Assembly: GCA_022822785.1 (NCBI GenBank)
Contig: JAJEAL010000016.1
Coordinates: 1 to 53,903, forward strand
Direction: 5' to 3'
DNA length: 53,903 nt
Source of the DNA: Candidatus Poribacteria bacterium
GTDB taxonomy: Bacteria; Poribacteria; WGA-4E; PCPOR2b
The notes beneath the pieces are model-generated. The model did not search any database. It was not told the origin of the DNA and was given only the letters and a program-made list of their open reading frames with translations. Made by a program: the position numbers and the translations under genes. Shown piece after piece: positions 43,795 through 53,179 of the stretch (position 1 is the stretch's first letter; every line of letters starts with the position of its first letter).

Positions 43795-46269
43795 TTAGTG
43801 CGGTATCCCTAGCTGATGCATTCGTCGATGAATCGCTGTACGCGCTTCAACAAAGGGACGCTCTAGGTAGGTGAGATGATCATCTTCACCGTGGTGGTGT
43901 GTCGCTGTGCCAGGCTCATGTCGAGGGGCAGTTTGACGGATATAGGTCAAGTTACCGTCAATGAGTGTGAGCATATACTGAGCGGCGTCCTTATCGAACA
44001 TCCACCACTCTCCACCGCAGGCGACATAAATCGGCGAGGTATGTGCAAATATACCTCTGCCCCAACCGTCGTGATGCGGGATGCTAGTATAGTTAGGCGC
44101 ACCACATCGGGCAGCAATCCAGGTGTGTCCATCCACTTTCACTTTTGCTTTCAATTCCAGTCGTCGGGTGCCCTTACTATCTTCCGTCGAAGCCACGACA
44201 CGACCAGCTTGAACAATTTCGAGCGTGTGAATTGGAAAGATGCTCTCCGCCCACGCTTCGACCTCCACCGTGCCAGCCCCTGACAACTGCATTGTATCAC
44301 CGATATTGTGCCCGTCTACGGTGAGGTTAATGATAGGACCGCCACTGTGAAATGTTCGTCCCTGCGATACACTTTTGCACCAATTGTCGTAGGTGAACTC
44401 TTGGTCAGGCATATAGGCGTAGGTACGGTAAATACCGACAGGCACATCGCTACTCATCTTGTCCGTTCCGCCGACCAGCGGCAAGCGGTAACCGCAGTTG
44501 AGGTAGCGGTAGTATTCAAGGTGATTGAACGGCGCATGACGCAGCATCTCTACACCATCTACACGCCCGGTAGCAATCAGCGCTGCAGGTTCACCATTCG
44601 GGCTAGGGAGATGCGGTATAATGACCGAGCCGCCTTGTGCATGGCACTGATCCGCCCAATCACTCATCGTGATTTCCAACGTTCCTCCGAGTTCCGATTC
44701 ACCAGGACCGTCACTGCACCACGGCATCACCGGCTCCTTTAAGCCCCAGAGGATCAGGTGCCCCAGAAAATGCTGCCGGTTTTCCTGACCGACATAAACA
44801 ATGTTATTCCCATCTTGCGAGATACTTGGCTTGCCTGTGAAGTCCTCCGTGTTAGTGAAAAGGTTACCCCACTGTGACGGCAGCAGATTTACGATATTCA
44901 GGTCTTCGCCTTGCGATTCCGTGTGACTGCCCTGTGTCGAGAGGAAGTGAACATGCGAATCGCCACTATACCAACCATCGGCGTTCATGTGAACCCATCG
45001 TTTGAGGCGCAAGGTCAGTTCGCGTTGCCCCGGCTCTATATTCACCCGTGCCCGTAGCGGCTCATACTCAAACCCCCGCGCAATATCCACGATGACCTCG
45101 CCACGCGGCAACCACCCCTGACAACGACCGTCAATATAGGCGTAGGTGATTTGTCCGAGTCGGAGATCGCCACCGATGTCAATATGCCAACTACCGAGGT
45201 TCGAGTTGACCTGATTGTGGTGTCCGTATGGCTGATAGGGTATACCTTCGGGCGACCGGAAGTGGACGCGGCAGGGAACGGGTTTGCCTGTGTCATCATC
45301 AAGGACAGTGGTATGCACCCAATTCCGTCCACGGTCTAGGAGCTCAACACGCAGGCGTGGCGTTTCGACTACCTTATTCTCTTCAACATCACCCCATTTG
45401 ACCTCACCGACCTTTTCGTCTCCTTGTTTCACTGTCACCGTTGCTGACGGAAGAGCAGCGACTTCGATATAGGCGGGACTTGACTTGGGATTCTGCGCTT
45501 CTCCCCAACCGGCAAAATCATCATTGACGAAATCATCCGCCGACGCTTCGGGCAACGGATACGTATAGGTCGCTATCCCCCGATCTACCTCCACGTCAAG
45601 GTCAAACGATTTTTCTGCGTCTTCAGGATCGGTCAGGATTAGCCGCGCTTCACGCTTGCCGTGCCGGACGAAAGGATGTTCCTCAAGATGCGATAAGGTG
45701 ACGCCGGCAACGATAAAACGCGGCCCGATCGGCACAATCTCCAGCGATTCGATCTCGCGATCGGGATGTGGATTCTGCCAACCCCACAGATAATAACCAC
45801 GCGCAGAGCCACGCGACACCTCGGTTTGACGGCGCCCTATCTCCTCCCATCGCCCTTCATAGCGAGGCATCAGTTGGTCGTTCTGGTCGGGGAGGGCGTG
45901 GAACGGCGATCCACCTGCGGACAGATGGGCAATTTCAAACCGCTCACGGATAGGAATACGAATTTCAGCACCACCTGCTAGGCGGAACACGTAATCCGCA
46001 ACAGGCTTGCCTAGCGCCCCACCCTCCATCAGGTCAGACTCTAACAAACGGTGTGCGATGATAATACCATGTGCGGATTGGTTGATGGGAATGGTAATAC
46101 TTCCCGACGCATCATTAAGTGCAATGAAACATTTAGCATCGTCTGCGTTTATCAAAAATGGAAGACCACGGAACGCTTGCTCCCCGATCGGTGCGCTTGC
46201 ATTTGCACCTAAAACTTCCAGTCCCGCGTTGCATGACGTCGACAAGTTGAGCGGTTGATAGTCTGCCAT
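43795..46269 (-). CDS. CehA/McbA family metallohydrolase
   Basis: 824 residues. The C-terminal half (about 430-720) is a PHP-like metal-dependent hydrolase domain: GDSHVHFLSTQG (metal-binding His pair), IPHLPSP and VGGTDKMSS. The N-terminal half is composed of beta-domains (Ig- or carbohydrate-binding-like) around DGRCQGWLPRGEVIVDIARGFEYEPLRA. CehA and McbA hydrolyse aryl carbamates, but large environmental relatives are diverse. No signal peptide is visible, so location is uncertain. AAAGGAG precedes the ATG. It lies between a ThDP enzyme and a dioxygenase on one strand. Confidence 0.85.
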   Translation of the reverse strand: MADYQPLNLSTSCNAGLEVLGANASAPIGEQAFRGLPFLINADDAKCFIALNDASGSITIPINQSAHGIIIAHRLLESDLMEGGALGKPVADYVFRLAGGAEIRIPIRERFEIAHLSAGGSPFHALPDQNDQLMPRYEGRWEEIGRRQTEVSRGSARGYYLWGWQNPHPDREIESLEIVPIGPRFIVAGVTLSHLEEHPFVRHGKREARLILTDPEDAEKSFDLDVEVDRGIATYTYPLPEASADDFVNDDFAGWGEAQNPKSSPAYIEVAALPSATVTVKQGDEKVGEVKWGDVEENKVVETPRLRVELLDRGRNWVHTTVLDDDTGKPVPCRVHFRSPEGIPYQPYGHHNQVNSNLGSWHIDIGGDLRLGQITYAYIDGRCQGWLPRGEVIVDIARGFEYEPLRARVNIEPGQRELTLRLKRWVHMNADGWYSGDSHVHFLSTQGSHTESQGEDLNIVNLLPSQWGNLFTNTEDFTGKPSISQDGNNIVYVGQENRQHFLGHLILWGLKEPVMPWCSDGPGESELGGTLEITMSDWADQCHAQGGSVIIPHLPSPNGEPAALIATGRVDGVEMLRHAPFNHLEYYRYLNCGYRLPLVGGTDKMSSDVPVGIYRTYAYMPDQEFTYDNWCKSVSQGRTFHSGGPIINLTVDGHNIGDTMQLSGAGTVEVEAWAESIFPIHTLEIVQAGRVVASTEDSKGTRRLELKAKVKVDGHTWIAARCGAPNYTSIPHHDGWGRGIFAHTSPIYVACGGEWWMFDKDAAQYMLTLIDGNLTYIRQTAPRHEPGTATHHHGEDDHLTYLERPFVEARTAIHRRMHQLGIPH

Positions 46270-46370
46270 GAGAGGTAGCTCCTTTCTATTGTGAATTTCT
46301 GTGACAGGACTTTCGGAGTGGGCGCTTAGATTTAATGGGTTATTTATCCGCCACTCCCCAGACTTTACGT

Positions 46371-48005
46371 CTAGATTCCCGTAGAAAAGTTAGGTTCCTC
46401 GCGTGTGATAATTTCAAGCAGTGCAGGTTTTCCCGCCTCCGTCTCTTTCTGGGCGCGTTGAATAGCAGGGATAATATCCGCCGGATCCTCGACCTTTTCG
46501 CTGTATCCACCCAATCCTTCTGCCACCTTTGCGTAATCACCGGTAAGAAACTTCGTACGGAAGCGTTCGGTTGCAACGGGCATGTGCTTTTCGTAACCAC
46601 CAAGCGCAGAGTTGTTGAACATGATCGTTAGGATGGGTATGCGCTCTCGTGCAGCGGTTTCAAAATCCATTCCCGCCATACCGAACGCAGCATCTCCCAT
46701 GATATTGATGGCGAGTTTTTCCGGCGCAGCCATTTTTGCCCCCATGATTAAGCCGAGCCCATATCCCAACTGAGTGGATTTCCCCCAACCGATATAGCCG
46801 TGCGGGGTAATCGCTTCATAGAAGGGGAGGACCTGATCGCGCGGATTCCCTGAATCGTGAGTCACAATCGTTTGCGTCCGATCAACTGCTTGATTCAGAT
46901 CCCAAACGACACGATACGGGTTAATGGGGGCTTCATCTGAAGTTAGTTTCGGCATCCACTCCGCTAACCATTGCTCCTTCACGGCTCTGATCTCTCCAAT
47001 AACTCCGCCACTGTCGCGTCCGCTTCCACCCAACTGCTTTTTCGCTTCATCGATCAGCTGTCCCAAGACAATTTTTGCGTCGCCAATAATCGCGTAATCG
47101 GCAGCGTAATCTTTATTGATGTCTAATTCATCGATCGAGTTGTGGACCAACACCTTCCCATCAGGAATCGGTGTGGACATAACCGACTGCGACAAGCTGC
47201 ATCCAAGCCCAAAAACAAGGTCCGCTTTCCCTAGAAAATGCTTCACCATTCCAGTGCCGGTATGTCCACTAGCACCGAGCGCCAGTGGATGGTTTTCAGG
47301 GAACGCACTTTTACCCGCCATCGTTGTCATTACGGGAACGCCCACCAATTCCGCAAATTCGACTAGTTCGTCCGTTCCATCGGCGTAGAGGACGCCCTGT
47401 CCCGCATGAAGAATTGGAGACTCAGCGTCAAGCAAGGCTTTGACAGATGCAGCGACATCGCTGGGGTTGCCGGCGGGTTTAACCTTCTGAGGTGGTTTGT
47501 AATCGAAACTGTCGTCAATATCTTCGCTAGCAACGTCGGTCGGGATTTCGAGCATAACGGGTGCAGGATGCCCTGTCCGCAGCAAGCTAAACGCGCGGCG
47601 CATCATGGCCGGAATTCGGTCGGCAAAGTTGACTTGAGCCACCCATTTCGTGACGCCAGGATAGTTTGGAACAGCCTCAAAATGGGTGGGAATGCCGTGA
47701 CTGCGGCGAGCGACCCCGCCCGGTAACATCAGAATTGGAACAGAATCCGAAAACGCTTGAGCAACCCCACCAAACGCATTTTCGCTACCCGGACCGGACT
47801 GAACACAGGCAACACCCAAACGGTCACCGTTAGAAATACGACTGAACCCGTCTGCCATGTTGATTAGGGTTCGTTCTGTTCGCGCCATAATCGGACGGAT
47901 GCCGACCCGCGCGCAAGCGTCAATAAGACTGTTCGCCGGGAAACAGAACAGGTTTTCAACGCCTTCAGTTTTCAAAATCTGTGCGACTGCATCAATACCT
48001 TGCAT
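46371..48005 (-). CDS. ThDP-dependent enzyme, acetolactate synthase-like
   Basis: 544-residue member of the ThDP enzyme superfamily, divergent from the 5881-7440 protein. The PYR-domain glutamate is Glu44 in ARTERTLINMADGFSR, and the ThDP-binding motif is GDAAFGMAGMDFETAARE ending in MFNNSALGGY. The loop before it, GWGKSTQLGYGLGLIMGAKM, is atypical of biosynthetic acetolactate synthase. It could be a decarboxylase, an oxalyl-CoA-type enzyme or a carboligase. AAGGAG precedes the ATG and a good promoter lies at 48130-48159. With the downstream CehA-like hydrolase and oxygenase it may form a degradation pathway. Confidence 0.87.
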   Translation of the reverse strand: MQGIDAVAQILKTEGVENLFCFPANSLIDACARVGIRPIMARTERTLINMADGFSRISNGDRLGVACVQSGPGSENAFGGVAQAFSDSVPILMLPGGVARRSHGIPTHFEAVPNYPGVTKWVAQVNFADRIPAMMRRAFSLLRTGHPAPVMLEIPTDVASEDIDDSFDYKPPQKVKPAGNPSDVAASVKALLDAESPILHAGQGVLYADGTDELVEFAELVGVPVMTTMAGKSAFPENHPLALGASGHTGTGMVKHFLGKADLVFGLGCSLSQSVMSTPIPDGKVLVHNSIDELDINKDYAADYAIIGDAKIVLGQLIDEAKKQLGGSGRDSGGVIGEIRAVKEQWLAEWMPKLTSDEAPINPYRVVWDLNQAVDRTQTIVTHDSGNPRDQVLPFYEAITPHGYIGWGKSTQLGYGLGLIMGAKMAAPEKLAINIMGDAAFGMAGMDFETAARERIPILTIMFNNSALGGYEKHMPVATERFRTKFLTGDYAKVAEGLGGYSEKVEDPADIIPAIQRAQKETEAGKPALLEIITREEPNFSTGI

Positions 48006-48129
48006 ATAATCTCCTTGTGTAACTAAAATCTATTGTGAGTTTCTCCATTGCATAGCTATAGAATTTTGGTAATCGGTTACGTCCCCTAGACAACAACAGT
48101 CTAAACCGGTATTGGTCATTTAACGGCGC

Positions 48130-48159
48130 ATTTTACGCCAAGGCGTGGTATCGCGTCAA
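48130..48159 (-). promoter_or_regulatory. Sigma-70 promoter for the 48005 to 41799 run
   Basis: Minus-strand TTGACG (48154-48159, 5 of 6), 18-base spacer, TAAAAT (48130-48135, 5 of 6). Transcription would start near 48123, giving a leader of about 118 bases before the ThDP enzyme. Confidence 0.55.
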
Positions 48160-48241
48160 GCCTAAATTCGTACCAACAATATATGTTTGCAACGAATGAG
48201 GCCCGGTTACTGAATGAATTGATAGATATGCTGCGACCTTT

Positions 48242-49309
48242 CTACTGATAAAACCAATCTATCAAGAAGATTTTCAGCATGACCGATTCCCCGTAGGTTG
48301 AGGTGGAGCCAGTGTAGTAGGTTACAAGGGCTTCATCATCAACGAAGGTTACCGCAGCATAGGCACTGTCGTATCCCACATGGTTTTCGATATCCTTGAT
48401 ATTTTCCCACGTTTGCCCCTCGTCTTTGGAAATAGATGCTGACAGCGGGTTTCGGTCGCCTTGGTGGTGATGATCGAGGTCGACGTTGTGATTCCATACC
48501 AGCAGCAGATCGCCCGTGCTAGGAATCGGCTTTACTAATGGCGGGGATGCCGGTGCCGCGAGCCCCGTTGATTCGGGCGGCGTCCAACTCTCCCCGCTAT
48601 CGTTGGAGTAAGATTTATAGACCGACCCAAGACTGTTCCGCATGACTGCGAGGAGAGAACCGTCTTGCAATTCCACAACCGAAGGTTCTTCAGCACCCCG
48701 CTTCGGTAGGTCCATTCTTACTTCACTCGGTTGCCACGTATGACCATCATCATCGGAATAGTAACAGAGCGCCTGATAGTGATCGCCCCTACCGTGAAAT
48801 GCGCCGTGATGTGCAGGAAGCAGAATTCTCCCAGAGCGGAGTTGAAGGATGTGGTCGCAGTTGGTGAAATTCATTCCCGATAGGGAAGAAATCTGACGGG
48901 AATCGCTCCACGTTTCGCACTCGTCGTTAGAGCGTTTCATGTAGATCCTTAAATCGCTGACGGAATTACGCACAGTATAGGTAAATAGTATCTCGCCTGA
49001 CGGGAGCCGGAGCAGGTTGGGATGTTTCACGTTCATTTTACCGATATTATCTTGCAGCATAAATGTATCGCTCCAACTCCGTCCAACATCCGTAGATATT
49101 TTAGCGGAAATACGACACGGCATGTTATCACCAACCCGGTGATGGGCGTCTGTTATATCCGTCACAAGTGAAGGGCTATCCGCATAGTATTCGCACCAGA
49201 CCAGCATCAGCCGATTATCCTTCAATGGGAAGATGAGTTGGTGGTCATTCCGCGGATGTCCGGGGCTCCATGGGCAGACGGTGAGTTCGTAAATTTCGTT
49301 CATTGGCAT
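48242..49309 (-). CDS. Sialidase/neuraminidase-like BNR-repeat protein
   Basis: 355-residue six-bladed propeller-type protein of the sialidase (GH33-like) superfamily. At least five Asp-box-like repeats: STDVGRSW, SNDECETW, SDDDGHTW, SNDSGESW and SKDEGQTW. The N-terminal region RNDHQLIFPLKDNRLMLVW replaces the classical RIP motif, so sialic-acid cleavage is not certain. No signal peptide. It begins 17 bases after the aldolase stop with no good ribosome site, so translation is probably coupled. The gap of 236 bases to the next gene holds the promoter of the ThDP enzyme. Confidence 0.85.
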   Translation of the reverse strand: MPMNEIYELTVCPWSPGHPRNDHQLIFPLKDNRLMLVWCEYYADSPSLVTDITDAHHRVGDNMPCRISAKISTDVGRSWSDTFMLQDNIGKMNVKHPNLLRLPSGEILFTYTVRNSVSDLRIYMKRSNDECETWSDSRQISSLSGMNFTNCDHILQLRSGRILLPAHHGAFHGRGDHYQALCYYSDDDGHTWQPSEVRMDLPKRGAEEPSVVELQDGSLLAVMRNSLGSVYKSYSNDSGESWTPPESTGLAAPASPPLVKPIPSTGDLLLVWNHNVDLDHHHQGDRNPLSASISKDEGQTWENIKDIENHVGYDSAYAAVTFVDDEALVTYYTGSTSTYGESVMLKIFLIDWFYQ

Positions 49310-49326
49310 GTGGAGAGCGAAAAGGA

Positions 49327-50457
49327 TTACAACCGACTACCGTCAAGGGCAGACCGGAAGGCATCAAACAGTGTCTCAACCTCCTGCTTCAATATACTGG
49401 TATTCACCCTGAGTGTGCCCCGTCTCGAATCCGGATCGCCCAGAGAAATGGACACGGATTGTTCTTGAAGTATCTTCACAAACTTATCCAAATCAAGATC
49501 GCGGGATAACTCTATTGGGAATATGTTGGATCCATTCTCAATATGTCCGACATGAATTCCCGCCAACGTATTGAGCTTGTCAAAGAGCATTGTCGCACGT
49601 TTCATAGCAGCATTGAACCGTTCTTCAAACCCTTCTGCGCCCTTCAATGCTAGTGCCGCCGCAAAATTAGCAGACGCAAGACCGCCGCCAAACATACGAC
49701 GGTCGTGGTAAAGTCCATCGCAGAATTGAGCGGTTCCTGCGAGCACGGATCCGAAAGGGGCCCCAAAATACTTGTAGAGGGATACATACACGGTATCGAA
49801 CATCAAAGCGTATGTCTTGGCTGAAATACCAGTTGCGCCTGACATCATGTAGAGGCGTGCCCCATCGAGATGGGTGCCAATCCCTCGTTCCCGGCAGTAA
49901 TCGGTTATCGCCTGCATTTCATCGAAAGGAACAACTTTTCCCTCCTGACGCCGAACAGGACTCTCGATCATGAGTGCACCGACCGGAGTCAGCACCCGTC
50001 CCAACTCGGAATCCTCGACCGTTCGCTTCAATTCTTCAACCGTGAAATGAGGGCGGCCCTTCGCTAACGGCAGGAGGTTGATATTGCTAAGGCGGGAGAC
50101 ACAGTCACCACTGTCTTGATACAGATGGCTCTGTTCCTGTACGATTGCACGTGGCTTGTCTCCACAGAGCATCCGAACCGCGAGATGGTTGGCGAGGGTG
50201 CCGGTCGGCATAAAAACGGCGGCTTCCTTGCCTAACAGCTCCGCCATTTTTTCCTCTATCTGTTGAACATTGCCACCCAGCGAATAACTGTCTGCTTCAA
50301 ACCCAAACTCCTCCTCGAATTCAACCAAGGTCTGAAGCATCGTGCGAGGCGATTTGGGCTCGCCATCGCCCCCGAAACTAACGAGTGTGTCCTGAAGAGG
50401 GTCCTCAACAGGAACGCGAGATGTTGATTGAGACGTATCTGTAGGAATTGTGCACAT
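49327..50457 (-). CDS. ltaE: Threonine aldolase/beta-eliminating lyase family
   Basis: 376-residue PLP enzyme of the low-specificity threonine aldolase family, splitting threonine to glycine and acetaldehyde (or a related beta-hydroxy amino acid). The PLP lysine is Lys229 in SLYKYFGAPFGSVL, Asp is in HLDGARLYM, and the phosphate-binding stretch is PTGTLANHLAVR. An extra about 30 N-terminal residues precede the usual VSFGGDGEPKSP start. AGAGGTG precedes the ATG. It lies 26 bases after the lactonase gene, so the two are co-transcribed. The symbol is by family; exact substrate specificity is uncertain. Confidence 0.88.
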   Translation of the reverse strand: MCTIPTDTSQSTSRVPVEDPLQDTLVSFGGDGEPKSPRTMLQTLVEFEEEFGFEADSYSLGGNVQQIEEKMAELLGKEAAVFMPTGTLANHLAVRMLCGDKPRAIVQEQSHLYQDSGDCVSRLSNINLLPLAKGRPHFTVEELKRTVEDSELGRVLTPVGALMIESPVRRQEGKVVPFDEMQAITDYCRERGIGTHLDGARLYMMSGATGISAKTYALMFDTVYVSLYKYFGAPFGSVLAGTAQFCDGLYHDRRMFGGGLASANFAAALALKGAEGFEERFNAAMKRATMLFDKLNTLAGIHVGHIENGSNIFPIELSRDLDLDKFVKILQEQSVSISLGDPDSRRGTLRVNTSILKQEVETLFDAFRSALDGSRL

Positions 50458-50483
50458 AGAATTTCACCTCTTATACTCAAAGA

Positions 50484-51545
50484 CTACCTCATTTTTATAC
50501 ACACAGGCATCGGCACGTCAGCCACGTGCCCTGTTGCTGTCAGCTTTCCTGTGTCTGAATCAATCCGGAATGTGACAATGGTATCCGTGCCTTGGTTCTC
50601 CGCAAAGAGGAAGGTACCCGTCGGATCAATGGCGAAGTTCCGCGGTGTTTCGCCCTGCGTTGACTCATGATCGACGTAGGCGAGGGTCCCCGTCTCTGAA
50701 TCGATAGCGAAAATCACGATGCTGTCATGGCCTCGATTGGAGCCGTAGAGGAACTTCCCCGACGGAGAAACGTGGATATCGGCGGTATGACTCGTATCCT
50801 CAAAATCGTCAGGTAGTGTTGGAATCGTCTGAATCTCCGCCAGCGATCCGTTTGTTTCATCATAAGTGAAGGCTGTCACGGTATTGCCTATTTCGTTGAT
50901 GACATAGGCATATTTATGGTCAGGATGAAAATCGAAATGACGCGGTCCCCCTCCCGGCGCGACTGCTACCCACGGCGGATCATTTGGGATGAGTTTCCCA
51001 CTTGTCAAATCAATCTTATAGATCAAAATTTTGTCAAGCCCCAGATCCGGCGTGAAGGCGTACCGATTGGTTGGATCAATAACGATTGAATGCGCGTGCG
51101 GTCCTTGCTGCCGCGCCGGATTGACGCTTGAGCCTTCGTGTTGAATGAAGTCGGTCGCCTCCCCTAACGTTCCATCCTCCTGTATGGGAAGCATACAAAC
51201 ACTTCCGCCACCATAGTTTGCCACAAGCGCGAATTTTCCTGTTGCATCAACGCTCAGATGGCAAGGTCCCGGACCGATTGTTGATTGTTGATTTAAGAGG
51301 GTTAGTGCTCCCGTTCCCTCATCGATGGAAAATGCGGTAATCGCTCCGCTAGACTCCCCACCAAAATCCGAAATCTCATTTACCGCGTAGAGATATGGTT
51401 TCTGGGGATGAAGCTCCAAAAAGGACGGATTGTCCACGCCTGCTGCCACACTGACGTATTCGAGAGCACCAGAAGATATGTCTAGACGGTAGACGTAAAT
51501 CCCTTCACTATCCCCTTGCGTGTAAGTTCCGATATAAACGAGCAT
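50484..51545 (-). CDS. Lactonase family protein (6-phosphogluconolactonase-like propeller)
   Basis: 353-residue seven-bladed beta-propeller of the Pgl/YbhE lactonase group, hydrolysing a sugar-acid lactone. Repeated blades read NPSFLELHPQKPYLYAVNE, GPCHLSVDATGKFALVANYGGG, GPRHFDFHPDHKYAYVINE and TPRNFAIDPTGTFLFAENQG. GPHAHSIVIDPTNRYAFTPDLG contains the conserved His. No signal peptide. AGGAGAA precedes the ATG. It is the first gene of the minus-strand run extending to 41.8 kb, facing away from the restriction-modification locus. Confidence 0.92.
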   Translation of the reverse strand: MLVYIGTYTQGDSEGIYVYRLDISSGALEYVSVAAGVDNPSFLELHPQKPYLYAVNEISDFGGESSGAITAFSIDEGTGALTLLNQQSTIGPGPCHLSVDATGKFALVANYGGGSVCMLPIQEDGTLGEATDFIQHEGSSVNPARQQGPHAHSIVIDPTNRYAFTPDLGLDKILIYKIDLTSGKLIPNDPPWVAVAPGGGPRHFDFHPDHKYAYVINEIGNTVTAFTYDETNGSLAEIQTIPTLPDDFEDTSHTADIHVSPSGKFLYGSNRGHDSIVIFAIDSETGTLAYVDHESTQGETPRNFAIDPTGTFLFAENQGTDTIVTFRIDSDTGKLTATGHVADVPMPVCIKMR

Positions 51546-51735
51546 TTTTTCTAATTCTCCTATGTCATAGTTTGTTGGCTATTAAGTATATAGATTTTAG
51601 TGATTTACGAGGTTAAAGAATAACAGATTTCGTATTAAAGAACAAGTCCATTAATTCCTAAATGCTAGTTCTGAGAACTTTAGAACAAAATTTACGATTT
51701 GATTCATCAAGATAGTGTATTCTGTAAAAACAGGC

Positions 51736-51764
51736 TTGACAAAAACCTTGAAATTCGCTATAAT
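51736..51764 (+). promoter_or_regulatory. Consensus sigma-70 promoter of the Phd-like gene
   Basis: Perfect TTGACA (51736-51741), 17-base spacer, perfect TATAAT (51759-51764), 40 bases before the ATG of the Phd-like gene. This is the best promoter match in the window. Confidence 0.9.
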
Positions 51765-51787
51765 ACCTATATTATCTAATATAGGTA
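51764..51787 (+). promoter_or_regulatory. Operator-like perfect palindrome at the transcription start
   Basis: Two perfect 11-base arms, TACCTATATTA (51764-51774) and TAATATAGGTA (51777-51787), separated by TC. The left arm begins at the last base of the -10 box and spans the expected start of transcription. A bound dimer would block RNA polymerase. The Phd/YefM-type protein encoded just downstream is the obvious candidate repressor, as such proteins autoregulate through palindromes. Confidence 0.8.
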
Positions 51788-51804
51788 CAAAAATAGGAGA
51801 AAAC

Positions 51805-52053
51805 ATGCCTACAAGAACAATCACTTCAACTGAAGCTCAGAATAACTTTGGTCAGATTATTGATGCTGTCGTTCAGGAGCACACCCGTTTTATTATTAAA
51901 CGCCGTAATGCACCACAGGCAATAATGATGAGTTTGTCAGACTTGCGGCAACTGTTATCAAACGCTACTGAAAGAAAAAAAATCGATAGTGTCATTCAAG
52001 AATTGGCACCGGTTTATAAGCTAGGGGAAGCAGTAAACACGCCAGGTGAATAA
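51805..52053 (+). CDS. Phd/YefM-type antitoxin-like regulator
   Basis: 82-residue Phd/YefM-family protein. The N-terminal DNA-binding half reads TSTEAQNNFGQIIDAVVQEHTRFIIKRRNAPQAIMMSLSDLRQLL. The C-terminal part (LAPVYKLGEAVNTPGE) would normally wrap a toxin of the Doc or YoeB type, but no toxin gene follows; the next gene is a DNA methyltransferase. TAGGAG lies 6 bases before ATG 51805. A longer open frame to 51715 crosses the promoter and palindrome and is not real. It probably represses its own promoter, and hence the methyltransferase gene, via the palindrome at 51764-51787. Confidence 0.88.
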   Translation: MPTRTITSTEAQNNFGQIIDAVVQEHTRFIIKRRNAPQAIMMSLSDLRQLLSNATERKKIDSVIQELAPVYKLGEAVNTPGE

Positions 52054-52105
52054 TCTATTAGATGGTAGGAATGGCTCCAGCGAGCATTCAGAAGGATGTG
52101 TTAAT

Positions 52106-53179
52106 ATGACAGATAAACGGATAATTTCTAGGGTCATGGAGGGGAATCAGAAATACGGGCTATTAACAGGGAACTGTGAAGACATCTTGGCTAGCATCCC
52201 CGAGAATAGTATTGACTGCGTTATTACTTCTCCGCCGTATTGGCAGATGCGGGAGTATAGCATAAGCGAAAAAGACTGTGATTCAGTAATTGGCACGGAA
52301 AAAACACCTGAAGAATATGTGATGAGGCTTACCCGAATTTTTACCCAGGTTCAAAGGGTACTGAAAGTAGGCGGGTCTGTATGGTTGAATCTAGGTGATA
52401 AATACCATAACAAGAATCTGATGGGGATGCCTTGGCGGGTTGCACTTGCCATGCAGGAGGATAAGTGGATTCTGAGAAATGATATAATTTGGCATCAGAT
52501 GAAGGGAACACAAAGTGCACAAGATAGGCTTAGGGGTGTACATGAACACATTTTTCACTTTGTAAAAAATAAGAAATACTATTATGATGCCGATAGTATC
52601 AGAATTAAACCGAGCAAACTCCCAATAATCAAGGGCAAGGAGATTATATCGGCCACAGGAGTAAGCGGAAAAAAATACCGCAGGCAGATTCTTACATCTA
52701 AAGAGCTCAATGAAGACGAACGAACTCAAGCGCTTAAAGCACTAGATGACACTTTGGAAAAAATAAGGATTGGGGAGTTAGTCGATTTTAGAATGACGAT
52801 CAGAGGCACCCAACGCACCTACCATAGCAATAACGCTAAAATCAGCGGGCGTGCCAAAGAATTAGAAACAAAAGGCTTTTTTATTTTGACTAGCAAAGCC
52901 AAAGGCTATTTGCCATCAGATGTATGGAATATTGTGCCAGAAGATGAATGGAGGAAGGATGTACATTATGCAGTGTTTCCTACTGAACTGCTTCAGGTGC
53001 CCATCAAGGCGACTTGTCCTATTGGAGGAATTGTTCTTGACCCGTTCATGGGGACAGGCAGCACTTTAATTGCAGCCAATCAACTGGACAGAATCGGACT
53101 TGGAATCGAAATCAGTGAAGAATATGTGAAAATTGCAGAACGTAGATTAGAGACACCTCAATTATGCTTGAGCATTTGA
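52106..53179 (+). CDS. Site-specific DNA methyltransferase (SPPY type)
   Basis: 357-residue DNA methyltransferase with beta-type order: catalytic SPPY (42-45, in CVITSPPYWQMREY) comes before the SAM-binding DPFMGTGST (Asp312). SPPY favours N4-cytosine as target, but N6-adenine is not excluded. The middle part (about 160-280) is charged and probably carries target recognition. I start at ATG 52106, with GAAGGA 9 bases upstream; an in-frame GTG at 52046 overlaps the Phd-like gene. It converges with the NotI-like gene, the coding ends overlapping by 18 bases. Together they form a restriction-modification pair. Confidence 0.9.
   Translation: MTDKRIISRVMEGNQKYGLLTGNCEDILASIPENSIDCVITSPPYWQMREYSISEKDCDSVIGTEKTPEEYVMRLTRIFTQVQRVLKVGGSVWLNLGDKYHNKNLMGMPWRVALAMQEDKWILRNDIIWHQMKGTQSAQDRLRGVHEHIFHFVKNKKYYYDADSIRIKPSKLPIIKGKEIISATGVSGKKYRRQILTSKELNEDERTQALKALDDTLEKIRIGELVDFRMTIRGTQRTYHSNNAKISGRAKELETKGFFILTSKAKGYLPSDVWNIVPEDEWRKDVHYAVFPTELLQVPIKATCPIGGIVLDPFMGTGSTLIAANQLDRIGLGIEISEEYVKIAERRLETPQLCLSI

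Noticed and set aside
51715-51804. N-terminal extension of the Phd-like protein
   Set aside because: This stretch is the promoter and palindrome; ATG 51805 has a good ribosome site.
51805-53179. Ordinary toxin-antitoxin pair
   Set aside because: No toxin-sized gene follows the Phd-like protein; the next gene is clearly a DNA methyltransferase.
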